From contig NZ_CP012602.1 of the NCBI RefSeq assembly GCF_001278805.1, positions 5,088,501 to 5,152,500 of the forward strand: a stretch of 64,000 nucleotides of DNA. The letters are read 5' to 3'. A model generated the notes under the pieces. That model was given only the letters and a program-made list of their open reading frames with translations. It did not search any database and was not told where the DNA came from. This DNA is from Bacillus sp. FJAT-18017. Its GTDB lineage: Bacteria; Bacillota; Bacilli; Bacillales; Cytobacillaceae. The position numbers and the translations under genes were made by a program. This document shows, in pieces, positions 35,208 to 43,936 of this stretch (the first letter of the stretch is position 1; each line of letters opens with the position of its first letter).

Positions 35208-36680
35208 TTATTGGTTCTTCTGAATTACGGCAACTTTTTCCTTTACTTCCTCAATATTGCGCATCTTGTTGTCCCAGCACTTTTGGCTCAAGTCCACTGG
35301 GTACTCCTCAGGATTAGAAGTTCGCTTGTACTCATCCCAAATCTCTGCAAGGTTCGAACGGAGGAATTCGCGAGTCTCCTCCAGGCATGGGACCTCATAA
35401 ACCAGCTCGCCATTCACAAAAACATCCTTTTGAATCTCCTTGGCTGTAAAGTTGGTGACGAATTTGCTGATATAGGTGTGGGTAGGATGAAACATCTTCA
35501 AACGGCCCTCATTTTGCGGATTTTCATCTTCCATTGTGATGTAATCCCCTTCTGAGTAGCCATTCGTATTATTGATAATTCTATAAACCCGTTTCAGTCC
35601 CGGTGTTGTGACCTTTTCGGGATTTGAGGAAATCTTGATCGTATCCCTCATTACACCAGTTTCATCTTCAATTGAGACAATTTTATAGACTGCCCCCAGT
35701 GCAGCCTGGTCGAACGCCGTGATCAGCTTTGTGCCGATTCCCCAGCTATCAATCCTGGCTCCCTGAGCCTTCAGGTGTAGAATCGTATTTTCATCAAGGT
35801 CGCTTGAGGCAAAAATTTTCGCATCTTTGTATCCGGCATCATCAAGCATCCTTCTTGCTTCTTTGGACAAGTAAGCCAGGTCTCCGCTGTCGAGGCGAAT
35901 TCCACCAAAGTTAATCCTGTCACCCATTTCCTCAGCGACGCGAATTGCTGCGGGAACCCCGGAACGGAGCGTATCATACGTATCCACAAGGAACGTGCAA
36001 TCTTTATGGGTTTCAGCGTATTTTTTAAACGCTGTATAATCATCACGGTATGCCTGGACCATGGAATGCGCATGGGTGCCCGCAACCGGAATGCCAAATT
36101 TCTTGCCTGCCCGGACATTGCTTGTGCCATCAAAGCCAGCAATATAGGCAGCCCTGGTTCCCCAGATCGCCGCATCAAATTCATGTGCCCGCCTCGTTCC
36201 AAACTCCATGGCGATTTCATCTTTAATAACCTGTTTAATCCTGGATGCTTTTGTGGCTATCAGCGTTTGATAATTAACAATATTAAGGAGCGCTGTCTCA
36301 AGAAGCTGTGCTTCAGCAAGAGTCGTATCCACCCTGACGAGCGGCTGGTTTCCAAAAACCAACTCACCTTCCTGCACCGACCTTATCCTGCCGGTAAAAC
36401 GCAAATCCTTTAAATAGTCTAGAAAGTCCTCAGCATAGCCAACTTCATTTCTTAAATAGGCGATATCCTCTTCTGAAAAGCGGAATCCTTTAACATATTC
36501 AATAATCTTTTCAAGTCCAGCAAAAACAGCATAGCCATTCCCAAATGGAAGTTTTCGGAAAAACAGTTCAAATGCAGCCTTCCTGTTATGAATCCCGTCT
36601 CTCCAGTAGGTTTCAACCATATTAATTTGGTATAGATCAGTGTGAAGGGCGTAGCTGTCATCCATATATATATGCTTCAT
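35208..36680 (-). CDS. pncB: Nicotinate phosphoribosyltransferase
   Basis: This 490-residue cytosolic enzyme joins nicotinate to PRPP to give nicotinate mononucleotide in NAD salvage. It has the N-terminal SYALHTDLYQINM, EFGTRRAHEFDA with the catalytic His region, VDTYDTLRSG and GGIRLDSGDLAYLS, and the C-terminal PRPP site GIGTKLITA. The length fits the bacillar enzyme (YueK). The start has GGAGG 8 bases upstream. It follows pncA by 29 bases in the same operon, so nicotinamide is first deamidated and then captured. Confidence 0.95.
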   Translation of the reverse strand: MKHIYMDDSYALHTDLYQINMVETYWRDGIHNRKAAFELFFRKLPFGNGYAVFAGLEKIIEYVKGFRFSEEDIAYLRNEVGYAEDFLDYLKDLRFTGRIRSVQEGELVFGNQPLVRVDTTLAEAQLLETALLNIVNYQTLIATKASRIKQVIKDEIAMEFGTRRAHEFDAAIWGTRAAYIAGFDGTSNVRAGKKFGIPVAGTHAHSMVQAYRDDYTAFKKYAETHKDCTFLVDTYDTLRSGVPAAIRVAEEMGDRINFGGIRLDSGDLAYLSKEARRMLDDAGYKDAKIFASSDLDENTILHLKAQGARIDSWGIGTKLITAFDQAALGAVYKIVSIEDETGVMRDTIKISSNPEKVTTPGLKRVYRIINNTNGYSEGDYITMEDENPQNEGRLKMFHPTHTYISKFVTNFTAKEIQKDVFVNGELVYEVPCLEETREFLRSNLAEIWDEYKRTSNPEEYPVDLSQKCWDNKMRNIEEVKEKVAVIQKNQ

Positions 36681-36709
36681 CTAAAAAACCTCCGCAATTT
36701 GCGCATCTC

Positions 36710-37261
36710 TTATGTAACTTCCGCTCCAAGTGAACCGGTAAAATGACCGAGCGCCCAATCGTGTCCAGCCTGATTGAAGGAAGCGACCGCATCTTTATAC
36801 ACAACAATTTTAAAGCCTTTATTGTAGGCATCAACTGCTGTGTGCAGGACACAAATATCCGTACATACACCAACAAGATGAACCTCGGTAATTCCGCGTT
36901 CCCTCAGCTTGATTTCAAGGTCTGTTCCGGCAAAAGCGGAATATCTCGTTTTATCGATATAATACACATTTTCCGCATCCTTATGCTCTTCGTACACCGA
37001 TTGAAGCGCACCATAAAGGTCCCTTCCGCTTGTTCCCCGGATATTATGGGGAGGAAACAGCTTTGTTTCTGGATGAAGTTCATCACCAGCATCATGGACA
37101 TCAATTGCAAAGATTGTATAATCGCCATTCGTAATGAATTCCTCAGTTAAATCTGTTATACGCTTTTCAATCGCCCTGCCTGGCTCACCGCAAGTCAAGG
37201 CACCTGCATCTGCAACGAAGTCATATGTATAATCGACATTGATTAAAGCCCTTTTCGTCAT
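36710..37261 (-). CDS. pncA: Nicotinamidase
   Basis: This cysteine hydrolase of about 183 residues converts nicotinamide to nicotinate. The catalytic triad is visible as Asp in NVDYTYDFV near residue 10, Lys in YYIDKTRYSAF near 104 and Cys in VGVCTDICVLHTA near 140. The metal ligands would be in FAIDVHDAGDELHPE. The ATG at 37261 with GGGGTGG close upstream gives the family N-terminus MTKRALINVDY; a longer frame starts six codons earlier. It is the first gene of pncA-pncB. Confidence 0.92.
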   Translation of the reverse strand: MTKRALINVDYTYDFVADAGALTCGEPGRAIEKRITDLTEEFITNGDYTIFAIDVHDAGDELHPETKLFPPHNIRGTSGRDLYGALQSVYEEHKDAENVYYIDKTRYSAFAGTDLEIKLRERGITEVHLVGVCTDICVLHTAVDAYNKGFKIVVYKDAVASFNQAGHDWALGHFTGSLGAEVT

Positions 37262-37365
37262 TTTGCCACCCCGTTTCATAAAATAACTATCTTTTCTAAT
37301 ATTGTATCAATTCTGGCAGAGCAACGCCATTTCTCGGTATTCTCGGATGCTAAATGATTGAATAG

Positions 37366-37397
37366 TAAAAATCCCGCCATCACGGCGGGATTTCTTT
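37366..37397. terminator. Bidirectional terminator of dagK
   Basis: ATCCCGCC (37371-37378) pairs with GGCGGGAT (37384-37391). An A-run precedes it and TTTCTTTTT follows. Confidence 0.8.
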
Positions 37398-38339
37398 TTA
37401 GCTGTAGACTTTTCCTGGTATCCAATCGGCTGGCAGGTCTTCTGGTCGAAGCGCGTCCAACGGAGCAAACACTTCAAAATGCCTGTATAAATTTTCAAAC
37501 TCGGCAGGCAGCAAGCCCCCGTACTCCCCATCAAGATTGAGGAGGACCTTATCATTAGAGCGGATTTTAATCCGATTAGCTTTCGTATAAATGACATTTT
37601 CATCTTTGATATGTTCACCACGAATAGCCAGTGTAGCCACCCTGATGAACTCCGCAAGATTTACCTTTTTTAAAATCAACAATGAAAACATTCCGTCATT
37701 CAAAGACGCATCAGGAGCTATTTTTTCAAAGCCCCCAATCGAGTTAGTCAGACCAATCAAAAAGAGCATGGCCTCTCCCTCGAACAGTTTCCCATCATAT
37801 TCAATGCAAACATGGCTGGCATTTATCGATGGCAGCATTTCCATACCCTTAAGATAATAAGCCAGCTGGCCCAGTACGGTCTTTAGTTTGCTTGGAACAT
37901 CATATGTCAGTTCGGTCAGCCGTCCTCCACCAGCAATATTGATGAAATATTTATCATTCATCCGTCCAATATCGACCGGGATTCGGTCACCCTTTACAAT
38001 AATATCAGTTGCTCTCTCAATATCCCTTGGAATGTGCAGGGCACGTGCAAAATCATTTGTTGTCCCCATCGGGATAATCCCCAGTTTCGGGCGGTAATCC
38101 TGCTGGGCAAGGCCATTGACTACTTCATTAATGGTCCCGTCCCCTCCGGCAGCAATCACTACGTCATATCTCCGCTCAACAGCAATCTTTGCTGCCAGTA
38201 TCGCATCCCCTTCCCCGGCAGTTGCGTGGCAGGATGCTTCATAGCCAGCCTTTTCAAGCTTTTCAAGCACATCAGGAAGGTGCCTTCTGAATGCTTCTCT
38301 TCCGGATGTTGGGTTATATATGATTCGCGCTCTTTTCAT
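37398..38339 (-). CDS. dagK: Diacylglycerol kinase (DgkB/DagK family)
   Basis: This protein of about 313 residues phosphorylates diacylglycerol to return it to phospholipid synthesis after lipoteichoic acid production. It has the nucleotide-binding AAGGDGTINEVVNGL (GGDGT at 65-69), IPMGTTNDFARAL and the C-terminal LNLDGEYGG. The ATG at 38339 is preferred because AAGG lies 9 bases upstream; the longer start sits right behind it. In B. subtilis dgkB (yerQ) is likewise next to rlmCD and near gatCAB, so local synteny is partly kept. Confidence 0.92.
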   Translation of the reverse strand: MKRARIIYNPTSGREAFRRHLPDVLEKLEKAGYEASCHATAGEGDAILAAKIAVERRYDVVIAAGGDGTINEVVNGLAQQDYRPKLGIIPMGTTNDFARALHIPRDIERATDIIVKGDRIPVDIGRMNDKYFINIAGGGRLTELTYDVPSKLKTVLGQLAYYLKGMEMLPSINASHVCIEYDGKLFEGEAMLFLIGLTNSIGGFEKIAPDASLNDGMFSLLILKKVNLAEFIRVATLAIRGEHIKDENVIYTKANRIKIRSNDKVLLNLDGEYGGLLPAEFENLYRHFEVFAPLDALRPEDLPADWIPGKVYS

Positions 38340-38713
38340 CGATATCATCCTTATAATAAATTACAAAAATAGTCTTATTCCACCATTTACCATCATAGCT
38401 CAAAACTTCACTTTCCGCAATTCTGCAGGAAGTCCGATACTAATCATACTCCCTGGAAAAATCTTTTGTAAAGAAAATTCATGCGAGGTACCATTCCAAT
38501 TTTTAGGAAAGCTTTTTATACTATTTGAACAGGAATCCTTTTACAAAAGTTGAAACGAAATCAAAATTACAAGGATGGCATTAAGGCGGAGAGCTATTCT
38601 GTCTGTAAGATCCTTTTCTTTAATAATACTAATGAATTGTGAGTGCCACCCCATTCAAAACATACCGCCCCTCATTTTCCTCCGCCTTCCCTTTCCTTTT
38701 AAACAGGAGCGTC

Positions 38714-38884
38714 ATGAGCGCCCCCGTAAGCATCACCATTCAAATCACGACTTTAATCCAGTTTATATTCATCTATGTGTCCTTTTTAACCAACAAACTG
38801 AAAGTATGGTTATTCCCGGCCAGCATCTTTCAATTAATCAGTATCACTGCTCTCTTTCTTCCCTCTTTTCTCCCATGCTATTAG
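38714..38884 (+). CDS. Possible small membrane protein
   Basis: In the gap of about 730 bases between dagK and plsY, a 56-codon frame begins at an ATG with AGGAG 4 bases upstream. It encodes two hydrophobic segments (TLIQFIFIYVSFL and WLFPASIFQLISITALFLP) joined by TNKLKV. The binding site and clean two-helix pattern argue for a real product. No family is recognised and no terminator follows, so it may be chance. The rest of the gap shows nothing. Confidence 0.35.
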   Translation: MSAPVSITIQITTLIQFIFIYVSFLTNKLKVWLFPASIFQLISITALFLPSFLPCY

Positions 38885-39070
38885 ACGGAACAGATATGGT
38901 AATCCCTACAAGTAAATAAAAATTTCTTTCTACTAATTTGAACTGTCCTGAATATATTTTTATTGAAGGACAAGAAGCTAAGGATGTCTTTATTTTTCCA
39001 AAAAAGGTAATTATAATGCAATTCTTATGGTAAAATGGAATCCAATACCGGTGTTCAAAGGAATGATTCT

Positions 39071-39703
39071 ATGATTGTAGTCTATTTTCTGGCAGCCTAT
39101 CTTATCGGCTCTTTTCCTACCGCGTTGATTGTCGGCAAACTGGTTTACGGCGTTGACATCCGTGAACACGGAAGCAATAATCCCGGGGCAACGAACACAT
39201 TGAGGGTGTTCGGAAAGGCAGCGGCAGTTTTTGTATTAATTTTTGACCTTGGCAAGGGAGCCCTGGCCGCCTCCATGCCGCTTTTGTTTTCAATTTCAGC
39301 CGAACCTATTTATCTTGGGCTAGTTGCAGTAATTGGGCACTGTTTTCCGATATTTGCCGGGTTTCGCGGTGGAAAGGCGATTGCCACGACTGCCGGTACT
39401 CTCCTAGTTGCGAGCTTCCCCATGCTTGTCGTTGCATATGTTTCATTCTTTCTAGTCATTTTTGTAACAAAGTATGTTTTTCTCGGTTCCATTTCAGTTG
39501 GACTGTCATTATTCATTTATTCCTTATTTGTACCAACCGAAGGATTAACATTGCTGTTCTGTGGATTTACTCTACTTCTTATATTCCTGCACCGCTCGAA
39601 CATCCGGAATATCCTTCTAGGAATTGAGCCAAAAATTAACGACAAGAATTTAAAGAAAGACCGTATACCGCCCTCAGGTGGAGGAACACTGCCTTTCAGC
39701 TAA
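39071..39703 (+). CDS. plsY: Glycerol-3-phosphate acyltransferase PlsY
   Basis: This membrane enzyme of about 210 residues transfers an acyl group from acyl-phosphate to glycerol-3-phosphate, the first step of phospholipid synthesis. It has five membrane segments and the three conserved motifs: IGSFPTA, EHGSNNPGATN and GHCFPIFAGFRGGK. The ATG at 39071 has AAAGGA 8 bases upstream; an in-frame ATG 12 codons earlier is less likely. It has its own terminator. Confidence 0.93.
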   Translation: MIVVYFLAAYLIGSFPTALIVGKLVYGVDIREHGSNNPGATNTLRVFGKAAAVFVLIFDLGKGALAASMPLLFSISAEPIYLGLVAVIGHCFPIFAGFRGGKAIATTAGTLLVASFPMLVVAYVSFFLVIFVTKYVFLGSISVGLSLFIYSLFVPTEGLTLLFCGFTLLLIFLHRSNIRNILLGIEPKINDKNLKKDRIPPSGGGTLPFS

Positions 39704-39712
39704 GCATGAAAA

Positions 39713-39774
39713 AGGCCAAAGCGCCCATTTAGCGGTGTTAGAGTGAAGATTTTTGCCGCTGGGGCTTAGGCCTC
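39713..39774 (+). other. Long imperfect inverted repeat after plsY
   Basis: AGGCC, AAAGC, GCCC and AGCGG on the left find partners CCGCT, GGGG, CTT and GGCCT on the right, giving a long bulged stem. It is followed only by CCTT and then by the true terminator, so it may be a mobile palindromic element or an RNA-stabilising structure. Confidence 0.35.
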
Positions 39775-39784
39775 CTTAAAAATG

Positions 39785-39811
39785 AAAAAAGCAGCCACTG
39801 GCTGCTTTTTT
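39785..39811. terminator. Bidirectional terminator
   Basis: AAAAAGCAGCC and GGCTGCTTTTT pair perfectly around ACT, between convergent plsY and the thioredoxin-like gene. Confidence 0.9.
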
Positions 39812-39818
39812 CTATCGA

Positions 39819-40373
39819 CTAACCCGCAATTTTATTAATAATACTATCTGAAACAGTCTGCCAGATTCCTTTATCTGTCACGTAAGACTCTGTCAGTGTC
39901 GTGTAAAACTCCCTTTGCTTCCCTTCAAAGTCCGGATCTTCCTTGGCAGGCAGTTCAGCACGTCCACGCTCAACCAACTCTTGAACTTGTAAGGCACGGG
40001 GTCCCCACACTGCATATTCAGTTCCATCATGATTTATGAAAATAAAAATTGGAATTGCCCGTGATGTTCCATTCGTGAGATATTGGTCCATCAGCTCGAG
40101 GTTTTGATCGCGCAACAGGAAACGAACCTCCATGCCGCCTGCTTCAGCAATCTTCATAAGGATTGGGTTATTAAGCATAGCATCCCCACACCAGTCCTCG
40201 GTAAGGACAAGGACTCTTAGCTCTTTTTCCTTCAGCGATTCAAGTCGGGCTTTCTGAGGCTCGGCCAATTCAAACTTCTCCAAAATTTTAAGCATGCTCT
40301 CTTTATTTTTTTCCATGCCTTCTATATACTCATCTGCAGTAAGTCCTTTTTCAAACCAGCTATTCAACTCCAT
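39819..40373 (-). CDS. Thioredoxin-like family protein with a single active-site cysteine
   Basis: The protein of about 184 residues has a thioredoxin fold core: LRVLVLTEDWCGDAMLNNP, the cis-proline strand SRAIPIFIFINHDG and then AVWGPRA. The motif is WCGDA, with only one cysteine instead of CxxC, so it cannot act as a classic dithiol reductase; this is normal for this bacillar family. The function is unknown. The ATG at 40373 has AAAGG 9 bases upstream; a longer frame begins 13 codons earlier. Confidence 0.75.
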   Translation of the reverse strand: MELNSWFEKGLTADEYIEGMEKNKESMLKILEKFELAEPQKARLESLKEKELRVLVLTEDWCGDAMLNNPILMKIAEAGGMEVRFLLRDQNLELMDQYLTNGTSRAIPIFIFINHDGTEYAVWGPRALQVQELVERGRAELPAKEDPDFEGKQREFYTTLTESYVTDKGIWQTVSDSIINKIAG

Positions 40374-40486
40374 CCTAGCCACCCTTTCTGTTTTTCTTCC
40401 ATCATACCTCACTTGTTAGAGATATCAAGTTCCTGGTTCATAGTTTTCCATTTACTTACTATTATTATATTGGAATATTTTTAGAT

Positions 40487-40515
40487 TTGACGAGGATATC
40501 CAAGTTATATTATAT
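40487..40515 (+). promoter_or_regulatory. Promoter of putP
   Basis: TTGACG (40487-40492) and TTATAT (40510-40515) are separated by 17 bases. Confidence 0.5.
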
Positions 40516-40591
40516 ATAGTAAATGAAGAATTTTTTTTATATGCTGAATATTTTAAAAATATTCTTCTAGAAATATAAAGGGGGATACATT

Positions 40592-42085
40592 ATGTCAAAT
40601 GAGGCGTTACAACTCATCTCGATAGGCATTTATATGGCCGCGATGTTATGGATCGGCTGGTACGCTTATCGGAAGACTAGCAACCTGACCGACTATATGC
40701 TTGGGGGACGCTCATTGGGTCCGGCAGTAACAGCTTTAAGCGCTGGCGCAGCCGATATGAGCGGATGGCTGTTGATGGGGTTGCCGGGAGGAATTTATGT
40801 AAGTGGTTTAGCGGATGCCTGGATTGCAATCGGCTTGACAATAGGGGCGTATATCAACTGGCTTTTCGTCGCTCCACGCCTTCGTTCCTACACCCAGGTA
40901 TCGAATGATTCAATTACGATACCGAGCTATCTTGAAAACAGATTTAAAGATAATACAAACCTGTTAAGAATAGTATCCGGAATTGTTATTTTAATTTTCT
41001 TCACTTTTTATGTCTCATCTGGTTTAGTATCAGGTGCTGTATTTTTTCAGAGTTCCTTTGATACAGGCTACCTCACCGGACTCTTGATTGTAGGTGGTGT
41101 CGTTGTAGCCTACACGCTGTTTGGTGGTTTCCTGGCGGTCAGCTATACTGACTTTATTCAAGGGCTTATGATGCTGATTGCCCTCTTGCTTGTACCAGCC
41201 ATCGGCATTTTTGCAACTGGAGGACCTTCTGAAACATTTGAGACCGTTCGTATGGTAAATCCTGAATTCATGAGTCTCTTTAAAGGTGCAACCATAATTG
41301 GTGTCATTTCTGCACTGGCCTGGGGGCTAGGCTATTTTGGCCAGCCGCACATCATCGTCCGCTTTATGGCAATAACCAATGTAAAAGAAATGAAAAGCGC
41401 ACGGAGAATTGGAATGGGCTGGATGATTTTCTCGTTACTCGGGACGATTTTTACTGCACTCGTCGGTATTGCCTACTTTAAACAAAATCCTGATGTTGAA
41501 CTGGCCAATCCGGAAGCTGTGTTTCTTCTATTAGGGCAGCTTTTGTTCCATCCAATCTTTGCCGGATTCATGCTTGCGGCGGTTCTGGCTGCTATTATGA
41601 GTACTGTCTCTTCCCAGCTTATTGTTACATCAAGTGCATTGGTTGAGGATCTTTATAAAGTCCTTGTTAAAAAGGACGCTTCAGATAAGCAGCTTGTCTT
41701 TCTCGGCAGGTTGGCAGTCCTCGTTGTCGCACTCGTTGCCGCTCTTCTTGCTTTGAATCCAGACAACACCATTTTGGATTTGGTAGCGTACGCCTGGGCG
41801 GGGTTTGGGGCTTCCTTTGGTCCAATCATACTGCTTAGCCTGTTCTGGAGGAAAATGACTGGCCAGGGCGCCATCGCAGGTATGATTATCGGTGCTGTTA
41901 CGGTCATTATCTGGGCAGAGCTTGACCTTGGCAAGGTATTATTTGGCGAAACACTTTATGAAATCGTTCCTGGCTTCCTGCTGAACCTCCTGGTTACCTG
42001 GCTTGTAAGTAAGGCAACCTATAAGAAGGATCCGGCTATCGAAAAAGAATTCGACGAAAGTATCCGATTGTTAACACAAGATTAA
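40592..42085 (+). CDS. putP: Sodium/proline symporter (PutP/OpuE type)
   Basis: This 497-residue sodium:solute symporter has thirteen membrane segments. The early stretch DYMLGGRSLGPAVTALSAGA, ADMSGWLLMGLPGGIY and VSYTDFIQGLMML carry the sodium and proline site residues typical of PutP. In B. subtilis the osmostress proline importer OpuE is located next to gatCAB, as here, so a role in osmoprotection is as likely as catabolic uptake. The start has AAAGGGGG upstream. A strong terminator follows. Confidence 0.92.
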   Translation: MSNEALQLISIGIYMAAMLWIGWYAYRKTSNLTDYMLGGRSLGPAVTALSAGAADMSGWLLMGLPGGIYVSGLADAWIAIGLTIGAYINWLFVAPRLRSYTQVSNDSITIPSYLENRFKDNTNLLRIVSGIVILIFFTFYVSSGLVSGAVFFQSSFDTGYLTGLLIVGGVVVAYTLFGGFLAVSYTDFIQGLMMLIALLLVPAIGIFATGGPSETFETVRMVNPEFMSLFKGATIIGVISALAWGLGYFGQPHIIVRFMAITNVKEMKSARRIGMGWMIFSLLGTIFTALVGIAYFKQNPDVELANPEAVFLLLGQLLFHPIFAGFMLAAVLAAIMSTVSSQLIVTSSALVEDLYKVLVKKDASDKQLVFLGRLAVLVVALVAALLALNPDNTILDLVAYAWAGFGASFGPIILLSLFWRKMTGQGAIAGMIIGAVTVIIWAELDLGKVLFGETLYEIVPGFLLNLLVTWLVSKATYKKDPAIEKEFDESIRLLTQD

Positions 42086-42092
42086 ATGAATT

Positions 42093-42130
42093 AAGGAGCC
42101 AGGCATCTCAGTGCCTGGCTCCTTATTTTC
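42093..42130 (+). terminator. Terminator of putP
   Basis: A 13-bp stem AAGGAGCCAGGCA/TGCCTGGCTCCTT is followed by ATTTTC. Confidence 0.85.
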
Positions 42131-42208
42131 GTTATTATATTTCGCGATTGCAGTTGGCTTTTTTATCTAGTTTGTCTACGTCTAGCTCCACCCCGAAGTT
42201 GCATCTCA

Positions 42209-42232
42209 CCAAGGCGCTTGCGCTTTTGTTCT
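42209..42232. repeat. Dispersed intergenic repeat, copy 2 (reverse orientation)
   Basis: CCAAGGCGCTTGCGCTTTTG is the reverse complement of the core of the element at 12851-12872. On the minus strand the element continues downstream with GGAGCTAGAC at about 42180-42190, as in many Bacillus copies. It directly follows the 3' end of tRNA-Pro. Confidence 0.6.
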
Positions 42233-42233
42233 A

Positions 42234-42307
42234 TCGGGATGACAGGAATTGAACCTGCGACCCCTAGCACCCCATGCTAGTGCTCTACCAAGCTGAGCTA
42301 CATCCCG
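42234..42307 (-). tRNA. tRNA-Pro (anticodon GGG)
   Basis: On the minus strand a 74-nt cloverleaf begins with the acceptor CGGGATG and closes with CATCCCG plus discriminator A. The anticodon stem CTAGC/GCTAG encloses the loop ATGGGGT with anticodon GGG (codons CCC/CCU). The T-arm has GGTTCAATTCC. CCA is not encoded. It is a lone tRNA gene, with the 42383-42408 palindrome about 76 bases upstream. Confidence 0.95.
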
Positions 42308-42382
42308 CAGCGATCAAGATTAGTATAGCTCCAAGCTAATTCAAATTCCAGAAGATTAATATATCGTTTTTCGACAAAACCC

Positions 42383-42408
42383 AATTTAATCAAACGTTTG
42401 ATTAAATT
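42383..42408. promoter_or_regulatory. Perfect 26-bp palindrome, copy 2 (putative operator)
   Basis: The core TTAATCAAACGTTTGATTAA is identical to 214-233; here symmetry extends by three more bases on each side. On the minus strand its edge touches a possible -35 (TTGGGT) of tRNA-Pro, with TATTAA 17 bases later. It may regulate the tRNA or be a remnant of a lost gene pair. Confidence 0.5.
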
Positions 42409-42464
42409 TTTAAAAACCCCTGCTGCAAGTGCTTTTTAACCAAACTTGGTCTGCAGGAATCGTC

Positions 42465-42493
42465 GAAAAAACAGGCGGGAAACTCCCGCCTGC
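42465..42493 (-). terminator. Terminator of gatCAB
   Basis: CAGGCGGGA (42472-42480) pairs with TCCCGCCTG (42484-42492) and is followed on the minus strand by TTTTTT. Confidence 0.9.
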
Positions 42494-42495
42494 CT

Positions 42496-43923
42496 TTAAC
42501 GTTTGGTTATTTCCTCTGCGAGGATTTTATTGACCAGCTGTGGATTTGCCTGGCCCTTCGTAGCTTTCATAATCTGGCCGACAAGATAACCAGTTGCTTT
42601 ACTTTTTCCATTTTTGAAATCCTCAATCGATTGAGGATTTGCATCAAGTGTTTCGTTGACGATTTTCAGCAAGGCCCCTTCATCGGAAATCTGAACCAGG
42701 CCTTTTGCCTTAACAATTTCTCCTGCATTGCCCCCGTTTTCAATCAGTTCCTTGAAGACAGTCTTGGCAATCTTGGAGGAAATCGTACCATCACCAATTA
42801 GCTTAATCAATCCAGACAGATTTTCTGGGGTCAGCTTTGTTACCCCCAATTCTTTCTGTTCGGACTTTAAATAAGCTGAAACCTCACCCATCAGCCAGTT
42901 CGATGCTTGTTTGGCATCCGCCCCGGCAGCAACAGTGGCTTCGAAGAAATCTGCCATTTCCCGAGTCGCCGTCAGCACCTTCGCATCATACTCAGGCAAT
43001 CCAAGCTGGGATACATACCGCTCAATCCGGGAATCCGGAAGCTCCGGTATTTCCGCCTGGATTCTTGCCTTCCACTCTTCATCGATTACAACATCAAGAA
43101 GGTCAGGTTCCGGGAAGTAACGGTAATCATCAGAACCTTCTTTTACCCTCATCAGAATTGTCGTGCCGGTTGCTTCATCGTAACGGCGTGTTTCCTGGCG
43201 GATTTCCCCTCCTGCGCTTACGACTTCCCGCTGGCGTTTTTCTTCGTGTTCAAGGCCCCTTCTCACGAAGTTAAAAGAGTTAAGGTTTTTCAATTCTGTT
43301 TTTGTACCGAACTCTTCCTGTCCAACAGGGCGGATTGAGATATTCGCATCACAGCGAAGCGAGCCTTCCTCCATCTTGACATCGGACACTCCAGTGTACA
43401 GAATGATTGATTTCAACTTTTCAAGATAGGCATATGCTTCATCCGGGGTTCGGATGTCTGGTTCAGAGACGATTTCAACTAGCGGAGTACCCTGCCTGTT
43501 GTAATCGACAAGTGAAGCACCTGAAACATGGTTTAGTTTCCCTGCATCTTCTTCCAAGTGAAGCCTTGTAATACCGATTTTTTTCTTATATCCGTTTACT
43601 TCAATCTCTATCCAGCCATTTTCTCCAATCGGCTTATCAAATTGTGAAATTTGAAACGCTTTTGGATTATCGGGATAAAAATAATTTTTCCGGTCGAACT
43701 TCGTAACTGGCGCAATTTCACAATTCAGCGCCATCGCCGCTTTGATTGCATATTCAACAGCCTTTTTATTCAGTACGGGCAGGACACCCGGGTAGCCCAA
43801 GTCGATGACGGTTGTATTTGTATTTGGTTCGGCACCAAAATGATTGGGGCTAGTTGAAAAAATTTTCGACTCGGTTTTTAATTCAACGTGGACCTCAAGG
43901 CCAATGACTGTTTCAAAATCCAT
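42496..43923 (-). CDS. gatB: Asp-tRNA(Asn)/Glu-tRNA(Gln) amidotransferase subunit B
   Basis: This 475-residue protein is the kinase subunit of the amidotransferase that turns mischarged Glu-tRNA(Gln) into Gln-tRNA(Gln). It starts with [20 protein letters not shown], has [20 protein letters not shown] and [12 protein letters not shown] in the ATP/zinc cradle, and a C-terminal YqeY-like tRNA-binding tail from about residue 330. The ATG at 43923 has AAGGAGG upstream and matches the family start; the longer frame is rejected. It is the last gene of gatC-gatA-gatB. Confidence 0.95.
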   Translation of the reverse strand: MDFETVIGLEVHVELKTESKIFSTSPNHFGAEPNTNTTVIDLGYPGVLPVLNKKAVEYAIKAAMALNCEIAPVTKFDRKNYFYPDNPKAFQISQFDKPIGENGWIEIEVNGYKKKIGITRLHLEEDAGKLNHVSGASLVDYNRQGTPLVEIVSEPDIRTPDEAYAYLEKLKSIILYTGVSDVKMEEGSLRCDANISIRPVGQEEFGTKTELKNLNSFNFVRRGLEHEEKRQREVVSAGGEIRQETRRYDEATGTTILMRVKEGSDDYRYFPEPDLLDVVIDEEWKARIQAEIPELPDSRIERYVSQLGLPEYDAKVLTATREMADFFEATVAAGADAKQASNWLMGEVSAYLKSEQKELGVTKLTPENLSGLIKLIGDGTISSKIAKTVFKELIENGGNAGEIVKAKGLVQISDEGALLKIVNETLDANPQSIEDFKNGKSKATGYLVGQIMKATKGQANPQLVNKILAEEITKR

Positions 43924-43936
43924 TCTGTTCCCCTCC

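Noticed and set aside
38575..38919. 114-codon plus frame
   Set aside because: Its start has no binding site; the overlapping frame from 38714 is the more plausible product and is listed with low confidence.
42209..42307. Integrated element at tRNA-Pro
   Set aside because: No integrase, no duplicated tRNA end and no foreign gene block beside it.
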